DNA of 37,209 nt from Perkinsus olseni. Lineage: Eukaryota > Perkinsozoa > Perkinsida. The position numbers and the translations under genes are program-made. This document shows, piece by piece, positions 20,499 through 30,156 of the stretch (the stretch's first letter is position 1; each line of letters opens with the position of its first letter). The notes under the pieces were generated by a model that made no database searches, had not been told where the DNA came from, and was given only the letters and a program-made list of their open reading frames with translations. The stretch covers positions 1 through 37,209 of the forward strand of contig JABANN010000344.1 of assembly GCA_013115125.1 (NCBI GenBank), written 5' to 3'.

Positions 20499-21233
20499 AT
20501 GGCCTTTGAGGTGGTAGGCCCGGCGAAAAAAGGGGCAGAGAAACGATGGCGCTGTGCATTCTCTGGAGGGTGTCAAAAGTATCGCCAGAATGGTGAGTTC
20601 CGCTCTCGACCTTAATCAGTCTAATAGATCATCGCCCGCGGTGGCTTAGGCACTCGATTTTGCGTGCGACACGGCGGAGCGCGAGCCTGCGGATTTCCAG
20701 GATGCACGGCTACATCGAGGAAAGGAGGTGAGGGAAAGTAAGTCCACCCAGGGAGGCGCTTTAAGAGCGTTATAATGAAGCTCCGGTATAGGAGCGCGGA
20801 GCGGACGCTGATACATCGCCTCAGATATTGCATACGTCATGGTGGTGGGAGACGCTGTACCTATCCTGGCTGCCATACCGCGGCGAGAGGAAGAACTGGT
20901 TTCTGCTATAGACACAAGAAATGCAGCAAATCGTCAAATGGAATCGATAGCAGTGCCATAGCCAGTTCCGGCGGCGCGGATTCTCTGATTGCTCGTTTGC
21001 TCCGCGACATCGACCAGCCCACCTCGTACGAGCCTTCGGAGTCCTCCAGTGAGACCACCGATATCACCGTGGATTCACCCACTGCCAGGCAATCGAAACA
21101 ACAACTACAACAACAACCACAACAACAGCAGCAATCGCAACTCTTTTCCTCTGCCGTTGATTTGTACGACCAGTGTTGCTTCTCTAGCAGTTCTGCTAGG
21201 GCTTCGGCGGTTCCCATGGTCTATCATTTATAG
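20499..21233 (+). CDS. WRKY19-type CH zinc-finger protein (tandem copy 2)
   Basis: Three exons: 20499-20592, 20650-20737, 20825-21233, introns 57 and 87 nt; about 196 aa. Zinc repeats: CAFSGGCQKYRQNG, RFCVRHGGARACGFPGC, YCIRHGGGRRCTYPGCHTAA and GRTGFCYRHKK, in the same order as copy 1. The first intron falls inside the same Asn-Gly codon pair (NG) in both genes, and the second falls just before the next (F/Y)C-I-R-H repeat, so the pair arose by tandem duplication. Unlike copy 1 the zinc region starts almost at the N-terminus (after MAFEVVGPAKKGAEKRWR). The C-terminal half is Ser-rich with a Gln run (QLQQQPQQQQQSQ), which could act as an activation region. Role as transcription regulator is inferred. 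Confidence 0.8.
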
Positions 21234-21535
21234 TCGCTCATCCGTTTCATTCGGGCTGTTCCGGACTGGCATTGCCAGTGGGGTGAAGCCTTCGACACGG
21301 TTCAAGGTCAGGTTTCGAAGTACAGTATTTGCGATGTAACGTCGCGCAATCTTTCCCCGACTAGCGTTTTCTCTCCGCTACCGTTCAATATCGTCCAAAG
21401 CTCAACCGTATTGGTTTTAGGATTTAGGCTTCAGTCTGATGTACCTCTCGAGAGTGTCGCGTTAGGAAAAACGTCAATTATTGACCCTGCTCCTTAGTGT
21501 ACCAGGGGAGACGGTAACGGTTACAGTGCGGATTA

Positions 21536-21594
21536 AGATTCCATGCAGCGGTTACCCCTGGTAACTTACCAGGGGTAACCGCTGCATGGAATCT
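21536..21594. repeat. Perfect palindrome, 29-bp arms, 1-base centre
   Basis: Arms 21536-21564 and 21566-21594 are exact reverse complements around a single C at 21565. The inner arm reads GGTTACCCCTGGTAA. A partly similar sequence (accaggggagacggtaac) lies just upstream near 21500. Confidence 0.95.
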
Positions 21595-21777
21595 AGTCTA
21601 TCCGCCATAGACGATTCACGAATATCTCAGAATTTTATATCTCCACACTGGAGGAGCTTTCGCGAGTCACGCTAGCTCACATTAGCAGCTGTATCCCAAA
21701 TTTAGTGCACTGCTACGGGTTCCATCATCTATTCTTGGCATGGTTATCACCTTGAGTGATAGTCAGCCTGGCTAAGT

Positions 21778-21824
21778 CAGGTGATACACCTATTCTTACT
21801 GAGTAAGAATAGGTGTATCACCTG
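21778..21824. repeat. Perfect palindrome, 23-bp arms, 1-base centre
   Basis: Arms 21778-21800 and 21802-21824 are exact reverse complements around a single G at 21801. Sequence unrelated to the palindrome at 21536. Confidence 0.95.
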
Positions 21825-22375
21825 TCTTCGACCGTTGGCCACCGTAGTGATACCGGAGATGGTTCGAGACTCGGATCCACTCGGATTCCGAGTGAGTCTC
21901 ACGCCGGCTGAGACGACGAATAGGCCGACTGAGTCCCTTTTTCGTCAGCGAGTCACTAGGCATTTGAGGCAACCTACTGTCGTCCGTCTGTTGCGACTCT
22001 CTGCCTGTGAGCAGCTTGTTGACTTTTCCGGTGTGCTATCTCTCAGCTAGAAACTAACAGCTACTCCAAGCCATACCAACAGTTAGCACTTTCTCACGAA
22101 ATCCAGCGGCAACGAACCGGTGAGTCTGAGCAGCGTAGTCATGTGGCCCTATGTTTCCCAGGAAATTTTCCTGCGGAAAACTATTCCTCTTATTTCATAG
22201 GAAGAAATTCTTCATAGGTTCGCATTCAATGCGATCCAAGTCACTGACCTCTAAACTGACTTGAAGCCAGCTCAGCAAGGTCGAGGACACTGCACCGAAG
22301 ACATTCAATGAGGAAACAACCGAACTCCTCATCAACGTGGTAGTGGGCCGTTCAGGCCCTGAACTTCAGGGCCAT

Positions 22376-22421
22376 GGTTGCCAGGCTGAGCAGTTCCTGG
22401 CGGCAACTCCCATGAGCTCCT
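22376..22421. repeat. 46-bp direct repeat, copy A
   Basis: Matches 23402-23447 at 44 of 46 positions. The unit contains cagttcctggcggcaactcc and can itself fold (GTTGCC against GGCAAC). Function unknown. Confidence 0.85.
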
Positions 22422-23401
22422 GCCACTCTCCCCGGCGGAGAAGGTGAGACTCCGAACTCTACTATATCACCTCACTTCCAGTGACAAACCAGAATACGTT
22501 ATACCCTCGCGTCGCCGAATCACTCGGTCAGACACATGCACCCAACCGAGTTGGGCTGTCAGTCGCAGCCGCTCTGTACTCGATAATCAGACGATGACTA
22601 CTCAGAGGTTCTGCTGCTCCAAATATATCTCAAGTCTCGAGAATCTCAAGAGTTGAGATTCAAGAGTATGACGTCAACAGTAGTTGACTCCGAAGGTCGT
22701 AGCCGCGTCAAAATCATTCCTGCGCTGATCCACGATGGCACCGTCAGTGTTGGCGCCAACTTGGCGCCTATGCCATGCGCGCTAAATCTATGGTATTACG
22801 GATCGATGAAGCGGTCGAATTACTCTGCTTTAAATATGCGAAAGCCGATACAGGCTTTTCATTGAAAAATTTAAAAGTTGGCCAAGCTCACGGGCAACGC
22901 TTGGGAAATTAATCCGACTGATACGTTCAACCGACCCGCACATGCGATTGGACAGGTTGGGCTTCGGCGTCAATATAGCTCCCAGTGTCCTTAGAAGGAT
23001 CATAACGCATATTCTTCGGAGGGCTCCGAGATGAGAAACATATCCGACCAATCGACGAAGTAGAGCTGGAAGCCGCATTAAGAGGCTCAGGGTGGCAAAT
23101 TTAGGGAAACATTGGGCGAAGCTTCCTTCTTTCCGAAATTCCATGGAAAATTCAAGCTAATCAAACGCCGCCGTGAGTTCGAGTTCCTCAAGCTCATGAA
23201 GCGACATTGTCGCTGCGACATAGCGAGCTGAGTCCCTCAAGTGCATCTCCGTCATCTTGATCTAACTAATCTTGTTACCCAGCTTGCTAGTAGCAAGTTG
23301 CTACGGTAGCCCAGTTATCAGCGGCTCGCTGCATTGAAGTAGCACACCGGTCCTGGATCAGCTGTCAGGATCGGCTAAGCCGATTCGGCTTCCGTATCCA
23401 C

Positions 23402-23447
23402 GGTTGTCAGGCTAAGCAGTTCCTGGCGGCAACTCCCATGAGCTCCT
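23402..23447. repeat. 46-bp direct repeat, copy B
   Basis: Second copy of the unit at 22376-22421, same orientation, about 1.03 kb away, two substitutions. Confidence 0.85.
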
Positions 23448-24429
23448 CATACCGAATCCCGCTCCCAGGGAGCGTTTAACGGTCGTTATTCGAAACCAAA
23501 CTCAATGCGAAAGCAAACTATGTCAGTCACGTCGACGACGTGTGAATCGGCTGCTGACAGCTACTTGGCGTGGAATCTACAGCGTGGATGTATCAAACGA
23601 GAGCTGAACTTTGTCAGCCAAGGTACGTAACACTCGTGCAGAAAGCAATAGCAGAAGCCGGCGTTTCCACTCGGGCAACCGACCTCGCAGGCTGCACGGA
23701 AATGCTGCAATTTACGAACATCCAGAAAAGGCTCACTGAGTCAGGGTTGAGCGAATAATTCCCGAGTTCAACTCGGCAGCTCGGCGAGCTGCCAGAGGGA
23801 AGAGCCCGTCGGGTGGCTGGTGAGAGTTGCAGTATGACAATGACAATTTGAGCGGAAAACGAGATGAATGTTGCAAATTGCATCCCGCAACGCGGACGCG
23901 TAACCGAGCAACCGAGCCTCGTTCGACTTCACCCGAGGTCGAAGCTGAAGTCGAAGCAGTTTTCGACTACTTATGACATGACTTCGCGTAGATGCGGTGT
24001 CCCCTGACTCAACTTGGATTGAGTCTCGTGAACATGCCGTGGTGAATGTCATTCAGTGAATGGCTAGTACTCCACTTTGAATAATAGTAGAGACCATTGC
24101 TAGACGCCGCTGTGCGCGGCGGTCACAGCGGCGCTAGGCACATGCATCGCACACGATGCATCGGTCCGATGCCATCGGAGCTAACAGGTCTTAGTAACTT
24201 AGACTAAGTTAGACCGTCTAACTGATACAACAAAGATTTCGCTCATCAAATGGAGGTCGATTTCTCACTGCTAGCCCCTAGTATACACGCTGTAGACGCA
24301 TATCTCAGTCAAGAGCTCCCTATCACTACCAGGATTGACTTAAGAGACTTCAGAGCGCGACAAAGGCGTTTAGATAGAGGAAAGACAGTAACGTTTGGTG
24401 AACTCCGAGGAGATTATCTACCAGTGAAC

Positions 24430-26678
24430 TCAGGATAAATCCATGGCAGCGGGGGCAGTGAACTGCCTGAGTGACGGGAACGGGTCATTCGAGGCACCTG
24501 TGAAGTTGATAATCTCTAATACTTCATGTAAAGCAACGGTACCTCCAGCTGGAGGCAATCCGGCAAGCATCTTCCCAGTGCGCGTATCTTCAGCAGCGCT
24601 CAGCTCCCGTCGAATTTCAATCGTGATCTGCAAAATGAAGTCAGCAACAGACCGGCTCGGTGTCCACGGTCAACCTGTGATACGTGCCGATATATCCATA
24701 ATTACCTCTTTATGAGGATGAGCCTTCATGACCGCCTTCAACGTTTGGATCTCCGATTGCGACAGCTCGTGTTTGTACCTGATACTTCCCAAATGGCAAG
24801 AGAGCGCTCGAGCGTAATGAGCGCACCTCTGCACGAATGCGAGGAGGGACTGATGCCACAGGACTGGCATCTCCCTCTCGTCCGGTATGAACCCCTTGTA
24901 ATGATCAACAACAGCAGTGACAGCTCTCTTAGGCAAAGAGTACCTCAGGAGAAGAGCGATGGCCATAGGAACAGCCCTATGGGCCTACTTCTTGTTGATG
25001 ATGGTCCTGATAGCGATGCTAGCGGTTGGACCGGGCCAGGAATAGCCAGAGAGCTGGCAAAGTCTGACTAGGGCAGCCGCAGAATGAAGCACCGGGAGGG
25101 AACACTTAGACAGCACCTGCAGATACTCGAACTCAGGAACACGAAAGCCGTTCAGATTGTTCACATAAAACAAGCGCCCCACAACCAATTTCACTCAGGG
25201 CACACGATTTACTCGCAGGCCATCACAAGTGCGGGAAGGACGCTGTTCAATCGGAAAGACAAGACCGGAACGTTGGTGGCAGTGCTCCCCAACCCGCATC
25301 CCATACTACACTGCAAACGATGACTGCCTCCCTGATGGTACAAGTAGGGCAGATAATCAACGGCAAGAAGATACCCTTGAACCACGCTGCTGGCTTGAAA
25401 GTAGCGGCCTAGGTTGAGCGGGAAAAATCGAACAGTTGAGAGGAGGCAGTTTACTTTGAGAGCCTCATAGTAGTGGAAATTGAGTCGTTTATTCACAGCA
25501 ATGTCCTCTCGAACAGCGGGAAGGAGCACCTGGAAAGACACTAATGAGAGCCAGCCTGATCCAAACGAGCAACAACGTACCAAGTTGAGGTATCTTTGCG
25601 CTTGCTTAGGGCTGAGGTTGGAAACGAAGATCTTCGTAGCTTCACGAGTAGCGGCAGGAGTCCATTCCACAGGATTAGTGATGAATAAAACCTGACCTCG
25701 GGACCACATGCCTTCTCCTGAGCAAGATCATCGCGATTACTTCTTCCCAGTTGATCAGACTCGGGATGATCTTGAACGCCTTAGGTATCTTACCGGACTT
25801 GTACGTACTCAACCACTTACCAATGTCAGAGTATCTACGAAAACACAGTCCCTTTAGCAGAGCGACTGCTGTAATTTTCCCTACACTCTCACAACCTGAG
25901 GGTTGATAGCCTCGCTAGCATCCTCAGCCGACTGAACCTTGGATCCTCCACCACTCGACCCAGCTTCTCGCTCACGAAGCTGAGCAAATTTCCTTCGTCT
26001 CTTGATCGTACATCGCGTAGTACCTTCTGTTCAATGATATCTGCGAGTGTCAATCTTTTGGGCTCCTCTTCGTTCGATCTGAACTGCGCCTGCGCGGCCT
26101 CGTCTGCCTCCGTGACCTCGGCTCCAATCCGGACCTAATTCCAATCAATGTTGACCGAGGCGAGGCGGCTATCAGCAACCCAAGAGCAACTCTTACACGG
26201 CCTTCTTCGTCCACTTCTACTTCGCCAGCTTCGACCTCGGGAGTCTGAGAACTCGCGAAGTGCCGTATGTACGGAGACATTCGCGTTACTTTAGCATCTC
26301 CATCTTCAGCTTCTTCCAACTGCTGCTGTTGTGCAGCTTTAAGAATACGTTCAGTAATCTTCGAAGGGACAGACTCCATGCCCTGACTTTAACCCGCTAC
26401 TCACTCTCCATTACAGAGTGTATGCTTCCTCACCTCGTCCGGCCCACCAGTCCCTCTATGGCGGCCCTTCTTCTCACGAGGCACTTTCGAAATCCCTGCC
26501 TCAGCATCAGCCTGATTAAAAGCATAATTATTAGAACGTTTTGTAAGATCCACGGGTAGGCGAATAGCCGTCCCTTTGTTCTGGCTAACCCCCCCGGTAG
26601 TACCTTCAAATCCTCGAGGAGAGGACCGCTGCGGAGCTTCTTAGTGTCCGTGGCCGAAGATCGAGGGGCGCGTGGCAT
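24430..26678 (-). CDS. ENP1: Bystin / essential nuclear protein 1 (40S ribosome biogenesis)
   Basis: Nuclear factor needed for 40S pre-ribosome maturation and export. Thirteen exons on the minus strand: 26604-26678, 26434-26511, 26197-26382, 26024-26134, 25885-25979, 25741-25834, 25581-25691, 25455-25529, 25310-25408, 24989-25116, 24827-24943, 24706-24778, 24430-24627; 479 aa (human 437). Introns are GT-AG and phase-consistent. The order of motifs is that of bystin: [159 protein letters not shown] and [15 protein letters not shown]. The N-terminus is short, basic and variable as in other bystins. The nearest genes are unrelated; IMP4 of the same pathway lies 6 kb away. Confidence 0.93.
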
Positions 26679-26762
26679 CAAATGTATAACTAAGCGACCT
26701 CAGGATACAGTAACGACTTCAATGCGGGTCGCCCGTGAGCGGGGTAAGAAGCATAAAAAATT

Positions 26763-26825
26763 GCAAGTCGTGAGGGTCGAACCTGGGACTTTCCGATAGC
26801 CACGGCACCTTATCGCGCGACTTGC
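26763..26825 (-). other. tRNA-like sequence with B box and T-run
   Basis: Minus strand: 8-bp complementary ends (GCAAGTCG / CGACTTGC) enclose a 63-nt segment with GATAAGG, an anticodon-arm-like CCG-loop-CGG and GGTTCGACCC (Pol III B box), followed by CAATTTTTT, a terminator. It is about 10 nt short of a tRNA, seems to lack half the D arm, the T stem does not pair, and position 33 is not T. It is a tRNA pseudogene or tRNA-derived element, lying between bystin and the protease gene. Confidence 0.45.
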
Positions 26826-26923
26826 TCTCTGGTATTTTCTCAACTTTCACGAACAAGACTGGACGGCAGGCACGCCTGGTATTATTCCAGTCTCAGTCAG
26901 TTTCTCCCTCTCCGTATTGAAAT

Positions 26924-28120
26924 ATGTGGAGGGCTGGTGTCCTCATAGTGAATCTATTAGTCATACACGTAAAGCTGAGTAACTTCTGCGAAGGAGCAAC
27001 TGGTACTGCCCGCCCCTACAAGAACGCCCTGGTTAAGATGCCTATCGAGGATGGGCATGTTACTGTGAATATTAACGGGCAGGATCAACACCTTCGTCTC
27101 GATACCGGCTCTTCTCAGCTGCGTGTCGTGGATGGTGACTGGTATGAGAGCCGATACGGTGAAGATGCCTGTTTGACGCCTAATAAAGGGTGTTTCTACT
27201 GCCCCAAGGAAGCGCTCTGTGACTTTGACAAGGATCCAACTCTCACGACATCGCACTCTGCTGACGGATCTATCATCAAGAGTCTGTCCCGCCATGGCTC
27301 CTTGACACTGGGTAGCTGCCGGATCGACAACTTTCCTTTCAGAGTGTCAAGAGAATTCTCGCCGAAACTCAAGCCACCACCGAGAGGCTACTTCGGCATC
27401 GCTGCTCCCCCGCAAAGTTTGCAGGGTTATCCTGACGGCTCGAGCTTCCTTGAATCTCTCTCTCGCTCCGGGACCATCACCAAGCAGGTTTACTTTGTTC
27501 GAGCACTCCCAACAAACTACTCAAAATACATCACTGGCGAACTGACGCTCGGTTACGGGATAGACAAATCCATGGCGGGGAGGAAAATCGGCTCCTTTCG
27601 CTTTTTTCATGGCCCATTGAGTCATCAGGGGTTCCCAACTGTGCGAATTGTCTTTGTGGGATTGTCGAACACAGGTGAGAGCCCCTCAGGTGGAGAAATG
27701 TATGCACACCGATATCGGAAAGTATTCCCGTCCGTCCTTGACACCGGGTCCACGGCGTTGTTCCTGCCACTACCGACCTTACTCGAAGACATAGTGATGG
27801 AGCTGAGAAGGAATCTTAGGGCTAAAGGGTACGAGGAGCGTGTGATCGCGAGCAAGTATCTTCTCAAAGACGGTAAGCTGGCGGTGTACAAAAACGTTGT
27901 GGACGCTCTACCAGTTCTCAACATACGTATAAGTGATCAAGGAATGAGCGTCCTTGTACAGCTGCATCCGAGGCACTACTGCCAGGATGCAAGGGTGCCA
28001 AATTCTTGTCAAGCTGCTGTAAGTTCTAGTAGTATCTCTAGCTTGGGAACTCCCTTCTTCTTGGCCTATAGTATGCAAGTCGACCACACGAATCATGAGA
28101 TATCTTTATTCGAGAATTGA
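26924..28120 (+). CDS. Secreted pepsin-like aspartic protease (peptidase A1)
   Basis: Intronless, 398 aa. Endopeptidase of the A1 fold with two catalytic Asp motifs: LRLDTGSSQLRV (Asp60) and SVLDTGSTALFLP (Asp273). A hydrophobic N-terminus (VLIVNLLVIHV) with cleavage expected near residue 24 indicates secretion, and no propeptide of usual size is seen before the first strand (KMPIEDGHVTVNI), so activation may differ from pepsinogen. The Cys-rich insert after the first motif (CLTPNKGCFYCPKEALC) and the ending LGTPFFLAYSMQVDHTNHEI resemble divergent alveolate secreted A1 proteases. I do not see the usual flap YGTG. In a shellfish parasite such enzymes could act on host protein, which is inference. 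It is flanked by palindrome-rich DNA but contains no such palindrome itself. Confidence 0.88.
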   Translation: MWRAGVLIVNLLVIHVKLSNFCEGATGTARPYKNALVKMPIEDGHVTVNINGQDQHLRLDTGSSQLRVVDGDWYESRYGEDACLTPNKGCFYCPKEALCDFDKDPTLTTSHSADGSIIKSLSRHGSLTLGSCRIDNFPFRVSREFSPKLKPPPRGYFGIAAPPQSLQGYPDGSSFLESLSRSGTITKQVYFVRALPTNYSKYITGELTLGYGIDKSMAGRKIGSFRFFHGPLSHQGFPTVRIVFVGLSNTGESPSGGEMYAHRYRKVFPSVLDTGSTALFLPLPTLLEDIVMELRRNLRAKGYEERVIASKYLLKDGKLAVYKNVVDALPVLNIRISDQGMSVLVQLHPRHYCQDARVPNSCQAAVSSSSISSLGTPFFLAYSMQVDHTNHEISLFEN

Positions 28121-29221
28121 CAGTGCGAGAAACATGCTGCGAGAAGTTATGATCATGTTGCTGTTGTGATGTTGTTCTGAACCGACATCTGTGAGTGATG
28201 TGTCGGAGTACTCAGTGTTCTGAGTGTCAGTACCACCCAGCGAATACCCGCAGAGGAGCGCTGCCGGTAAGAGGACCCTTTGGATCTCCTTGAGGCCAGC
28301 GGACGATCTGCCGATGTGACTCAGGTTGCTCAGACTCTGAGTACTTAGTCGCTGGGCTGTACTCTGAGTATCTGAGTAGTTAGTTGCATTACCGTAGTAA
28401 CCTACTTTGAACCGCTGAACCTTGCCCAAAGGGAAAGCTTATCGGCTTCGAAGTGCCTTGACGTCAAAGGATAACCACCGAAGTGCCTGCGCGTTTATAC
28501 CACGATATCGCTCCCTAGTAGACACCCTCTCTGTGAGGAACTCGCCCCTCATTACGCAAGTGCGATACTGCCACAGTATGCCATCTCAGCTGAGTTTCAT
28601 CTTGATATAATAATCATCAAACCCGAGTATCTTCGGGTCCTGGAGCTGGTGGACCAGCCAGCCGATGCCTTGCTACAAAACCCTTGTGAGGTTCTATCTG
28701 TCGCGAAGGTTCAGCCACCCGGGCTCGAGCGGTTAGCGACTGTTACACATGCAGAAAGGCTCAGCGGCGGCGCCGAGCGAACGCGCTCTTATTACCTGCC
28801 GAGTCGGCAGGTAATAGTCGGCAGTGCCGACTATGTGAGTCGGCTATGTATGCCGCAGCTATGTGAGTCGGCAGTGCCGACTCACTAACACAACTACCTT
28901 GCAAGTCGCAGGTATTACTTAGCGACAAGTAGAGATGAGATGAGAGAGATCGAAGAGCGAAGAGATACTTATCGAAAGGGATTTGTTTTAGCACCGTGAA
29001 ACTTCCACTAGAGACTTTGCCCCAGTCGAAGTTCACCAGCTGAACTACCTATGCTTATTATACCTGTTACAGATGACGTATATAGCACTCCGGTAGAATG
29101 TATCGAACAATGAGCTTTCTGCCCTCGCAGGTTGCAGGAGCCTTCACTTGAGTAGCGAGCAGTGGGCACTATGTGAAGAGCACACAGGGTACATGACCTT
29201 CTGAATCGTATCACAGACTCT
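28121..29221. other. Spacer with short ACTCAGA-type inverted repeats and chained palindromes
   Basis: 1.1 kb without a recognisable gene. Near 28195-28380 there are many small inverted copies of ACTCAGA/TCTGAGT. At 28790-28885 lies a cluster of perfect palindromes described separately. Confidence 0.5.
28790..28885. repeat. Cluster of three perfect one-base-centre palindromes
   Basis: 28790-28816 has 13-bp arms around G28803; 28814-28834 has 10-bp arms around G28824 and overlaps the first; 28863-28885 has 11-bp arms around G28874. All three share the core TCGGCA, and TCGGCAGTGCCGA recurs in the last two. Confidence 0.92.
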
Positions 29222-29633
29222 TCAGCAGTTCCCATTCTTCAGGACGTACACTTCGCAGTCACCTCGAGGTTCGAGGATTATGACATCAGGCCCAGGGAAG
29301 TAAGCCACACGCTGCCAAAACTGGGGATATAAGGAATACGCTTTGGCAAAGTTTGTGAACTGCTCGGACGACACATCGACCTCGATACGATGGTCTGCGA
29401 AGCCTAGGATGGGAATGCCGTCGGCACGGACCTGTGTGTCACCCGTCAAAGTGAGAATAGTCATGGTGCCTTCCGACTCGGAAGGCACCTCTCGGAAGTT
29501 CCGAGAAACCGAGCGCCCAATCGTACCCGCGCGCCTCTCTACACGGAGTACAGTAGTGCTCACTGCGAGGAGTGAAGGCCTCGGTGCTCCTAACTGCGAG
29601 GGCCACCAGGCAGAAGATAGCGGTGCTTATCAT
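29222..29633 (-). CDS. Possible small secreted protein, function unknown
   Basis: An ATG at 29633 opens a clear signal peptide (MISTAIFCLVALAVRSTEA). The downstream frame, one register away, runs from about 29563 to a stop at 29222 and contains TMTILTLTGDTQVRADGIPI, LGFADHRIEVDVSS and GPDVIILEPRGDCEVYVLK, which looks like real protein. An intron must join them; candidates are a 58-nt GT-AG intron that starts inside the signal peptide region or a 25-nt one after it. I do not recognise the family. Two adjacent perfect palindromes (29465-29506) lie inside the second exon and encode NFREVPSESEGT. Confidence 0.45.
29465..29506. repeat. Two abutting perfect palindromes inside an open frame
   Basis: 29465-29489: 12-bp arms around C29477. 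29490-29506: TCTCGGAA-G-TTCCGAGA, 8-bp arms around G29498. They touch end to end and share the TCGGAA core. Confidence 0.93.
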
Positions 29634-29823
29634 AGATCTTTCGGTAACTCTGACAAAAGCCTAACAAGGTAGCGTGTCTTGAGGCATTGAAACTGGCCCT
29701 CACTAAAGTTGAGGATTCGCTCCAAATCAAACTAAGCGCGAAAGTGAGGAGCGTTGACGGGCAGGTCACAGCGGTGCAGCTTACAGGGTTCTAGGCACGG
29801 AATAGCTCAATGGATTGCTGTAG

Positions 29824-29845
29824 GGCACAACTTGTGCCGCACAAG
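29824..29845. repeat. Double palindrome, inverted copy of 33935-33956
   Basis: GGCACAA-C-TTGTGCC (29824-29838) overlaps CTTGTGC-C-GCACAAG (29831-29845). The whole 22-bp block is the exact reverse complement of 33935-33956, 4.1 kb away. Confidence 0.93.
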
Positions 29846-30043
29846 CTGCGCCCATCTGACGGGAACGGGCAACCAGGGATTGGGGCCTCTGCACACTGTT
29901 TGACTTTTACGGCGAGGCCTCTCAGCGGTGATAGCCCCCCAACTTGGCTGTCTCGGGAATCCCGAGTCGGGATCCCCTCTCTTCAGCGAACTACTGCTGA
30001 TAACGCTGGTCCTTTTTGCCTTTACGTCTGTTGAAGGAGACAC

Positions 30044-30156
30044 ATTATGGCGATCAAGGCTTGAGCGTAGCTCATATGTGCATGCGTCGAAAGCTCTGCG
30101 GGCGTGTCTTAGCTGCAGGTCGAGTCTTCCCAGTGCCAACTCGAGGGCGTCATTGA
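30044..30156 (-). CDS. Coiled-coil exon of an unidentified minus-strand gene
   Basis: An open segment bounded by an acceptor (actttgcag) and a donor (gtgtct) encodes NDALELALGRLDLQLRHARR and AFDACTYELRSSLDRHN, a charged amphipathic helix. Its ALELA start resembles the QALELARAKTEIDEL exon at 33721-33840. The frame continues to a stop near 29807 if unspliced. The full gene could not be assembled. Part of a group of short helical genes on this strand. Confidence 0.35.

Larger units (their letters stand above)
21234..24429. other. Gene-poor stretch rich in one-base-centre palindromes
   Basis: 3.2 kb with no gene I can support. It holds a 46-bp direct repeat and many perfect palindromes separated by one base. 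Besides the two long ones listed separately: 21878-21894 (arm 8), 22159-22173 (7), 22355-22373 (9), 22752-22768 (8), 23283-23297 (7), 23370-23384 (7), 23775-23793 (9), 24165-24179 (7), 24195-24211 (8). A looser inverted repeat with 10-bp arms and a 9-base loop lies near 24106. Confidence 0.7.

Noticed and set aside
24547-24560. Even palindrome CCTCCAGCTGGAGG
   Set aside because: Lies in a bystin exon, has no centre base and does not belong to the one-base-centre set.
25209-25709. 166-codon minus-strand ORF taken as one gene
   Set aside because: It is three bystin exons plus retained introns that happen to stay open.
28790-28885. CRISPR-like array
   Set aside because: Units are palindromic but not equal in length, have no constant spacers, and the genome is eukaryotic.
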